In this document: positions 56,925-64,000 of the stretch, one piece after another
Position numbering within the stretch: the stretch's first letter is position 1
How the letters are laid out: the number at the start of each line of letters is the position of its first letter
Origin: Henricia sp. BOLD:AAB3569
Lineage: Eukaryota; Echinodermata; Asteroidea; Spinulosida; Echinasteridae
DNA: 64,000 nucleotides
Assembly: GCA_037783545.1 (NCBI GenBank)
Contig: JBBELK010000218.1
Span: forward strand, 1,116,001-1,180,000
Reading direction: 5' to 3'
Notes under the pieces: generated by a model
The model's database searches: none
Told to the model about the DNA's origin: nothing
Seen by the model: the letters and a program-made list of their open reading frames with translations, nothing else
Position numbers and translations under genes: made by a program

Positions 56925-57730
56925 TATTTTCTGCTAAATAAACAGTTCATGAATTGGGCCGAATTTGTGTGGCACAAAAGTGTAAACTAAATTTTGTGAC
57001 TACTAAATGACAAACAAAATACATGTACACCGTAGTACGTGGAAATCAGCTAACTGGATTGAAAATAAATCTTGCATGTCTGTAACTGTATTCTACAAAA
57101 CAATAAACAAGGGCATGTACAAATTATCTGGGTTCGTCTTGAAATTATACAAAAGTCTATGGCAGTCTGTCTAGTGTCTACCATTGACTCGTGTGTAAAT
57201 ATACTACATACTCACAATAAGTTAGGGATATTGGTATGTTGTCAATTTAAAAATTTGTTTTTCAAATGACTGTTTTCACCTATTCCTGTGACAAGGTGTG
57301 TCCGTCATGCAGATACAATTGTCTAATCATATACAAAATAATTCAAGCGGAATGCATTCCCCACAATATCCCTAACCTATTGTTAATAGTGACGCCATTT
57401 TGTCACAACCTAAGCTCCAATATACGAGCAAGCACAGCAGAGCCGATTAGCACAATAAAGCCAAAGTGTAAAATCTTTAACGGTTTTAAAGTTGGACGTA
57501 ATTTTCTGAAAATTTTACCAAGATGGTATTAAACTTTTGGATGGACTTGCAACTTAAATAACTTTACCTGAACCAATATACTTCACTTGTGTTCATGGCC
57601 AAGTATAAATCACACACTTAGGAATTGTTGCTGATATTAAGTGAAGTGTTTGCACTTAACCATTCTGATCAGTTGGCCGGTAAAAATAACCACGATAGGC
57701 AAGTTTCTTGGGCTGTGTGCACTCTGGGCC
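56925..57730. other. Stretch without recognised features
   Basis: Short open frames only. No family, splice pattern or repeat structure was noticed. Confidence 0.35.
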
Positions 57731-57734
57731 CCTA

Positions 57735-57892
57735 AAAATTGTCACCCTTTGTCAGTTTCCAATGTTACTGGTCTACACTAAAACCAGTGAACTGTTTTCC
57801 TACGCTTTAGCAATGGACGTTTCAGATTACCAGTGAATGTTTAGACCCAGTTATCCTGGCAACTGACGTCACACTTTAGTAGTCTATATAAG
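57735..57892. mobile_element. Short MITE, copy 2
   Basis: It matches 9150-9316 in reverse orientation, including GTCTACACTAAAACCAGTGA and CACTTTAGTAGTCTAT. Confidence 0.7.
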
Positions 57893-57964
57893 CTCACTCC
57901 TTGCAATGTATGCAAAATTATAATTAATTTTGGTTTGAATTTAGCAGCCTCTTTTAAACTATTT

Positions 57965-58110
57965 TTTTTGCCAAGAGAGGGCGCTGTTTGTATGATGTCA
58001 CTTCAGTAACCCACCATAAAAAAGCAAAGGAAAAACAAATTGTAATTGTTGGAACTGCTGCAGTTTCTACCCCCATTTTTTTGACTGAGAAAAGGGAATT
58101 TTTTAATTCA
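57965..58110. repeat. GAGGGCGCTGTTTG dispersed repeat
   Basis: The GAGGGCGCTGTTTG start, AAAAGCAAAG and a GCTGCAG word also occur at 48256-48362, and in complement near 51345-51460. Confidence 0.5.
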
Positions 58111-58538
58111 AGGAATAACATCATCAGGTCACAAAAATTGTCCAAAACTGATGAAATCAGAAGTGATATTTGTGCACAAACCAACGGAACATACCTGTGC
58201 GTGCCTAATGTAACATTACAACTTTCCTCCTGAATACAATGTATGTAAAGTCACACTGGCATAAAAACTAAAAACATAATCACACCTTCCAAACAGGAGC
58301 CAATTTCATAAAGCTTTTTAGCAGAAAAATTTAATTGCTTAATAAAACATTTATTTGGTTTGCAAAATGGGTCAACAGTCAAAATCGCATGCCATGTGTA
58401 TTGGAATTGACTGGTGTTCTGCTACTTTTGCTAAGAACACAAATTAACATACCAAATTTTTCTGCTAAACAGCGCCATGAAATTGGCCCCAAGTTTAAAA
58501 GTTAGTTTTGGTGACTCAACCCGAGGGGAACAACTATA

Positions 58539-59205
58539 TAAGCCTAGCGTACATCGACATTGCAACTGGAAGCAACTAAAAAAAGTGATCAGTTGCTGTC
58601 GATGTGTGCGTAGCAACTCGGTAAAGCCTAGAGTACATTGACCTTGCAACTGTTGCTTGCAGTTGCTGTCAATGTGCACGCACGTGATCAGACACACTCG
58701 TGCAACTGACAGCAACTAGTTGCAAGTACGCGTACATCGACGCAACTGACCTCAACTGGGTACAGGGTCTTTCTATAAATTAGGGGTCCAAAAGTGTGAC
58801 ATTTGGTGTCCCCCGTTACACCTGATATGTGTTATTATTCGTACAAAAAATCATTAAAACGGCTTTTAAACCATTTTGTATGAATTGTACTTGATGTATA
58901 CACTCTTTGAGATGGAAAGTATTTGTAGAATGTGTCCTGAATTTACAAAAACAAGATGTAAAATGTAACGGGGGACACCAAAGCTGGACCCCTAATTTAT
59001 AGAAAGACCCAACAACTAGTTGCCAGAAAGTAGAACATGAGCAACTCGTGGCAACTGGGATTTTTCCAGTTGCCAGTAGTTGCAAGTGCATGTACATCAA
59101 CCTTTTTAGGCAACTGATCAGTTTCCGTGGGTTGCATCCAGTTGCCAGAAACACCAGTTGCCACTAGTTGCTTCCAGTTGCAATGTCAATGTATGCTAGG
59201 CTTTA
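58539..59205. mobile_element. TAAAGCC-type element made of CAGTTGC words, split by a MITE
   Basis: The left TAAGCCTAGCGTACATCGAC, running on into ATTGCAACTGGAAGCAACT, is answered at the right by AGTTGCTTCCAGTTGCAATG and ATGCTAGGCTTTA. Well over a dozen GCAACTG-type words fill it. The GGGTC MITE at 58765-59010 interrupts it. Confidence 0.82.
58765..59010. mobile_element. GGGTC-type MITE, copy 3 (nested)
   Basis: Its ends GGGTCTTTCTATAAATTAGG and complement and its 246-base length match 22805-23049, in the opposite orientation. Confidence 0.9.
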
Positions 59206-59527
59206 CATTCCACGAATTAAAAGGATAAAAATCCATTTCAAATTAACTCGGTGAGTTTTACTGAAATGACCTCTGCTTTTACAAGCATCTATATCTATAC
59301 ACACAGCCACTATATCTACACAAATTTACAGAAAATTACAATTTACACTCAGAAAAATCAACTGGTGATGGACGGAGTCATTAAATATCTCTCTCCTTGA
59401 ATGTACGTTAAAGTCATACATGTACCATGAATCTTATACGTATCTTGAATGCACATATTTACATTAAATATATAGAGATGTGATCCCGCTTCAAATGTGA
59501 TGAATTTATACATGTGCTTTTAATATA

Positions 59528-60144
59528 CACTCGACCAAAAAAGTTCTGTCACCAGTAAGACATTTGTAGATATTTATTATGAAATTGGATTTAATGTAGG
59601 AAAATACTATATCAAATTTTAGCTGAACATATCACTCAAAGGAATAGAGCTCAACGGAGTCCATGATGGCAAGCTTCACGGAACAGGAATGCAACAAAGG
59701 AGTGTGGGGTCAGAATGAAAAACACCAAAAAACAACGATGTCAACTTTATTGCACTCAAGCAAGGGGAGTTACAGTTCGGTATTTTGCTTCCACCATACC
59801 TACCGGTAATGCACGATTCAGATTGGACAATTTAACCATTTTGATTTGGATGTTTTTCACAAGACATTGATAAATCCAAACTCACTTAAAAATTTCCTAA
59901 TTGTCTACACACAAATTGCCCAAATCACAAGTTGCAATGTTCTTTGGTGTTTTTCATTCTGACCCCACACTCCTTTGTTGCATTCCTGTTCAGTGAAGCT
60001 TGCCATCATGATCTCTCTTGAGCTCTATTCCTTTGAGGGATATGTTCAGCTAAAATTTGATATATTATTTTCCTACATTCAATCCAATTTAATAAAAAAT
60101 ATCTATAAATGTCTTACTGGTGACAGAACTTTTTTGGTCGAGTG
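59528..60144. mobile_element. TA-flanked foldback transposon with about 200-bp arms
   Basis: The ends CACTCGACCAAAAAAGTTCT and complement are flanked on both sides by TA. The arms run to about 59735 and from about 59935. No transposase frame is seen; the class is probably Tc1/mariner-derived. Confidence 0.88.
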
Positions 60145-60465
60145 TACAACAGAATCAAGGTGAATGTAACAGTAAATCTGAAATGTTCAACTCATAAAAA
60201 CAGACAACATGAAGAATATTAAAGCCCTATAGATGATCTGGTTTTTTTTGTTGGTCTTGGGAACAAAACCATTATAAAATACGGAACTGGTATTTTTGTT
60301 TTGGTGGTTGAACGAAAGCAACCTAGATATATGAAAGTACATGTGTGTATTTTGGTTGATGTGGCAATAGTATGTATACACGTGTGAAATGCCAGTTTTT
60401 GGACAGATTTCACCATCTGTTGTGCTGTAGAATTTAGGAATTGAAATTAGGATAAATACATGTAT

Positions 60466-61187
60466 GTAAAGTGCAGTTTGAAAAATAGCGAAATGTTGTG
60501 ATTTGCGTATGAATAGCAGGTGTCGTATGTTTTAAATTGTATCATAACTACTGGTATTATGGCATACATGTACAAGTACATGTACCTTAAAAACTGTGCG
60601 CATGATAAATATAAGTCTGTTTTCAATACTGGAGAGACTTTTTCACTAGGATCATAACTCTGTGCAATGCCAGTTATCTTCTCTACAAACAAAAGAAATA
60701 TCTTAAGACAGATCTAAGGAGATACATGTAACTTAAGCAACAAATATTGCAACAACATACCTTTCTAAAAACCCTGTGTACACATTTTCTATTTAACATA
60801 TGTAACATAGGACACATACTTTGTGACATTTTTGGTGTCCTTGTTACATACGGTATATTGGAAATTTACACACAGGGCTTTCAGGAAGGTATGTTGTGGC
60901 ACTATTCATTGCAGTTCTTTTAATAGCTGAAGTTATCTCCTTAGATATTTCTTTTGTTTTGAGAGAAGATGAATGACATTGTACAGAGATATAATCCTGG
61001 AGGAAAAGGTCTCTCCAGTATTAAAAACAGACTCATATATGTAAAGTGCACTTTGAAAAATAGCAAAATATTGTGATTTTCTTATGAATAGCAGGTGTCG
61101 TCTGTTTTAAATTGTATCATAACTACTGGTATTATGGCATACATGTACAAGTACATGTGACTTAAAAACTGTGCACATGATAAATAT
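60466..61187 (+). repeat. Direct repeats of about 147 bp around an inverted segment
   Basis: 60466-60613 and 61039-61187 are near-identical direct copies (TTAAATTGTATCATAACTAC, GGCATACATGTACAAGTACA). Just inside them, TCTGTTTTCAATACTGGAGA is answered by a near-complement at 61011-61030, and distant relatives of the 29944 arms lie at 60750-60960. Confidence 0.75.
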
Positions 61188-61608
61188 TTACCTTTTATGG
61201 TATACACAACATTTACCCATATTTTCGTGTATGGTTTGTGATAAATCCTGGAAAGTTGTGTTTATCTGTCCACTTCATACAAATTAAAAACAGTTCCATA
61301 AACATTAAGTACTGAACATTAAGTACTAACAGGAGTTAAATTTAGCTAGTTGCATAAATTATCCCGTTCAAAAACATTAAAAAATATAATTAAGTAGTAC
61401 ACCTCCATCTAAACTGCATGTCAACTGCATGTGCCTTGCCAATAAACACAACATGCTGCTGTGACCAGTTATTAAAATTTCATTTTGAGTTGAAAAGGGA
61501 GGATCTTTTCGGTTTCGATATTTGGTTTCCAAAATATGAAATCGGATATTGAAACCTAAACCAAATGTTTCAAAAGTCCCAACACTATCACAAACATGTA
61601 CACATGAT

Positions 61609-62182
61609 GTACCCATCAAAACTTTGGAAACACCTTGAAAGTTTCAGGTTTTTGAGAAGAAAACGTATAATTTTGTGAATGTTAATTTTGTGAAAGCAAA
61701 TGTAGGTGTATTCTAACAAAAAGCAATACATGTTAATTTTAGTGCCATCTTCGGCCTCAGCAGTGGGCTTTATCAACAAATTGGAGAGCATGCAAAAAGA
61801 AATGGCTAAACTTGATGTTCATCAAAGAATTCCTCTCAGCAGCTATGACAGCTACACACAATCTCTTCATCCTGATTATCAGTTTCTCCAAACATTCAGT
61901 GGAAATACGTCTCTTTTAAGACTCTCCAGAGGTTTTCTTGGCTGGTTGGGAATTTCTTTTTTACCTTACGATCCAACTCCTCCCAGAGTAGCTCAATGGG
62001 ATTGAGATCAGGTGACTGGGCAGGCCATACCATGATGGACAGCACTCCAGATGACTGCTTTCTCTCCAGATACCCCTTACACCTCCGTTTGCTTTAATAG
62101 CTTGGTTTATTATGAATAAACAAAATACTTTCTTTTCAAAAACCTAAAACTTTCAAGGTGTTTCCAAGGTTTTGATGGGTAG
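61609..62182 (-). pseudogene. Tc1/mariner transposon fossil
   Basis: The ends TACCCATCAAAACTTTGGAA and complement form inverted repeats of about 45 bases with TA edges. On the minus strand, 61925-62040 encodes VLSIMVWPAQSPDLNPIELL then WEELDRK, the signature DDE-transposase C-terminal block of Tc1 elements. A stop (TGA) and frame shifts follow, and the N-terminal half is missing, so it is dead. Confidence 0.9.
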
Positions 62183-62438
62183 TGTATGTGTTCAGTATCA
62201 AATTCATATCATACATATTTGAAAAAAAACACAAAAATACCCCCCAGCCCCCCTGCCAATAAAATAAAAAAAGGCGCAACAAAAATATGCCACAGTTTAA
62301 GGAATGACAGAAAGGAGTGCACCTTACGACAGAGACTGCTTAGCACCAAACTCATCGTGGTGAAATCAATGTTTCTTGTTTGGTGAGCAACATTGCTAAG
62401 CATTACTTCCTGCTTACAGTGTCTGAGATCCGGGATCT

Positions 62439-62572
62439 TTATTCACAAGCTAGCTTACTGTCGAAGCTGCTTAGCGCAATCCCTATGGCCTGCACGGCAC
62501 ACAGCGGGTAGTTGAAGTCCATTGTGAAGACCTCTTCGGTGACTCGGCCAAACTGCATCACAATGTACTCGG
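62439..62572 (-). CDS. TUB: Tubby/TULP family protein, last coding exon (gene continues past the right edge)
   Basis: Tubby proteins bind membrane PtdIns(4,5)P2 through a C-terminal beta-barrel wrapped round a helix, and help GPCR trafficking to cilia. Read on the minus strand from an acceptor (TTCTACAG) at 62573, two bases complete a split codon and 43 residues follow: [19 protein letters not shown], then [20 protein letters not shown] and LACE, then TAA. The FDSKLACE end is the family's invariant C-terminus, and [11 protein letters not shown] is closer to TUB than to TULP1 as I recall them. The preceding exon was not found before position 64000, so the upstream intron is at least 1.4 kb. 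The stop codon lies inside an AATAAA. Confidence 0.93.
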
Positions 62573-62599
62573 CTGTAGAATAGATTAAATGATTGAAAA

Positions 62600-62965
62600 A
62601 CTGTTAAAAATGGCATTATCTCCAGGGGCCAATTTCATAAAACTAGTTACGCTTAATCAAAAATTTTGGATTAAGCATAGCACGAATTTTCACTTAAGCA
62701 AGGGACTATTTCATAAAGCTTGTTGTTTTAAGCGCACAAAGAGAATGCGCGCGCATTGGTGTCGTCTGTTTTGTTCGAACGCGTTTGTCGTTTGCTTTAC
62801 TTGTGTCAACATCAAAATATTTCAACAACAGCTGAAAGTTGTGTATCTGTTGGAAAAAGTGTCTCGAATTTTGCTGAAAATAGCGAAGAAAAAAGATGGC
62901 ATCGCGTTACCAAAAAATCGGTAGGTTAGCATGCCGTTTGGTTTGCTAGTGCTTAAACAGTTTTA
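62600..62965. repeat. GGCCAATTTCATAAA dispersed repeat
   Basis: GGGGCCAATTTCATAAAACT and TTTCATAAAGCTTGTTG, followed by a diverged internal part, belong to the family also seen at 50637, 56460 and 58300. It lies in the intron upstream of the last Tubby exon. Confidence 0.5.
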
Positions 62966-63070
62966 TGAAATGGAGAGAGGGCTGCTTAATAAAAAATCAG
63001 GTGCTAACATGTTTTATGGCACCTGGTGTGATTGAGGAGTGTGTATGATGAAAACCAACCTGTGTATAGA

Positions 63071-63238
63071 GTGGTTTCACTTGGTCACAGGTCACCAAAC
63101 TCCCCCCGTGTTTGTCCTCCAGATGGGAGGAGAGAATAGCAGAGCCACATGCATTTCTGCACGTGGCTCTTTTGTTTTCTCCCTCCATCTGGAGGACAAA
63201 CACGGGGAGTTTAGTGACCCTTAACAGCGTGAAACCAC
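63071..63238. mobile_element. Foldback element with about 85-bp arms
   Basis: GTGGTTTCAC begins and GTGAAACCAC ends it. CCCGTGTTTGTCCTCCAGAT and complement, then AGAGCCAC and GTGGCTCT, close around a 14-base loop. It lies in the Tubby intron. Confidence 0.85.
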
Positions 63239-63239
63239 C

Positions 63240-64000
63240 CTTTAAGTCGGCTCAGTACCCGAGGTAACAATAAAAAAGAAGCGTGTCAACGCTTTCAAGG
63301 GATTGTGCAAAGCCACCGTCCTATTTAGGCTGGCTCCCTGGTTATACTGCATGGAAAAACAAAGCCATAATACCACGGTAGTCAGGAGCCTAGTTTTATC
63401 ATCCTGAGATCTCGGGGAATTTCTACTTTGCTAAGCGCTGGTAGAATCCCCCGAGGAAATACACGCAAATCTGTAATGTTAGGCGGTTGTCACACACATG
63501 AGTCATTTTGATGTAATTTAATCAATTTTGTCATGTTATGCTGAAGAGAAACAATTTCTATGCTTTCCAAAAATTGAATTGGGTTTTTGTTCTTCATGAT
63601 TATCCTTTCCTACCGAAATTTCCGGCGACGTTTTTATTTACTCCGCAGTTTTTCAAATTAATAACAGGGATGCATGATGACAAACGTGAATTGAACGGAT
63701 TCCCTGTATGCTTTAAATAGCAGCCAATTGCCGATGCGGACAACGGCCAGCGCTACTAGGTAAACTTACATGTACATGTACAATCTGCGTGTGAACGCCC
63801 GCAATGTACTGCCAAGCGTTCTGATTGGCCCAGAGCGGCGACAAGATTTCTGTCGCTGCTTCTGCAGCGAAATGGGGCCAATTTCAAATAGGCCTCGGGA
63901 CGCACGAGTAGGGAAATGTGTTAAAGAGGCACTTTTGCAAGATGATGCAGGGCTCGAAATACCCACTGGACCGGTGGACCGAGGCTAGTAATTTAAGACT
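63240..64000. other. Right flank (intron of the Tubby gene)
   Basis: No preceding Tubby exon or other coding sequence was recognised before the end of the window. Confidence 0.4.

Noticed and set aside
61706-62005. Plus-strand 99-codon frame
   Set aside because: It is antisense to the Tc1 transposase fragment, whose DLNPIELLW block is on the minus strand.

Overview
This is nuclear DNA of a multicellular animal, not of a prokaryote. Coding sequence lies in short exons with GT-AG introns of kilobases, and the rest is packed with tRNA-derived SINEs, short inverted-repeat transposons and simple repeats. The proteins are animal-type. The make-up (an insulin/IGF-like precursor with a long C-terminal extension, many MITEs, a recurrent taggcctat word) suggests a non-vertebrate deuterostome, probably an echinoderm. 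The species call is inference; nothing here proves it.

Three protein-coding loci are well supported. (1) 11.6-16.35 kb, + strand: a three-exon insulin/IGF-like peptide precursor (306 aa), with a B chain, a very short C domain, an A chain and a strongly basic extension of about 220 residues. (2) 21.3-31.73 kb, + strand: a complete seven-exon GDP-L-fucose synthase (GFUS/TSTA3, 325 aa) whose exon phases all join cleanly. (3) 62.44-62.57 kb, - strand: the last coding exon of a Tubby/TULP protein; the rest of that gene lies beyond the right edge of the window. Two weaker spliced-transcript candidates, with good splice motifs but no recognised product, lie at 35.9-42.9 kb (+) and 43.3-49.1 kb (-). 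Their 3' ends would converge near 42.9 kb.

Layout: 1-10.4 kb is repeat-rich with no recognised gene. 10.4-11.2 kb is a nested inverted-repeat transposon just upstream of the insulin-like gene. 16.4-21.3 kb holds SINEs and foldback elements between the two main genes. The GFUS introns carry many elements, including a C-rich minisatellite at 22.4 kb, a TA-inserted foldback at 25.8 kb and a head-to-head palindrome at 30 kb. 32-62 kb is mostly accessory repeats, with striking palindromes at 39.3-40.4, 48.8-49.6 and 50.0-50.4 kb, a tandem satellite at 46.1-46.8 kb, and a Tc1/mariner fossil at 61.6-62.2 kb.

Functionally the genes are unrelated: a secreted hormone or growth factor, a cytosolic sugar-nucleotide enzyme feeding fucosylation, and a phosphoinositide-binding trafficking protein. 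There is no operon and no defence or CRISPR system. The most unusual material is in the transposons: element groups that share only their outermost bases while each copy has its own inner terminal repeat or its own repeated interior word. All coordinates were read by eye, so repeat edges may be off by a few bases.
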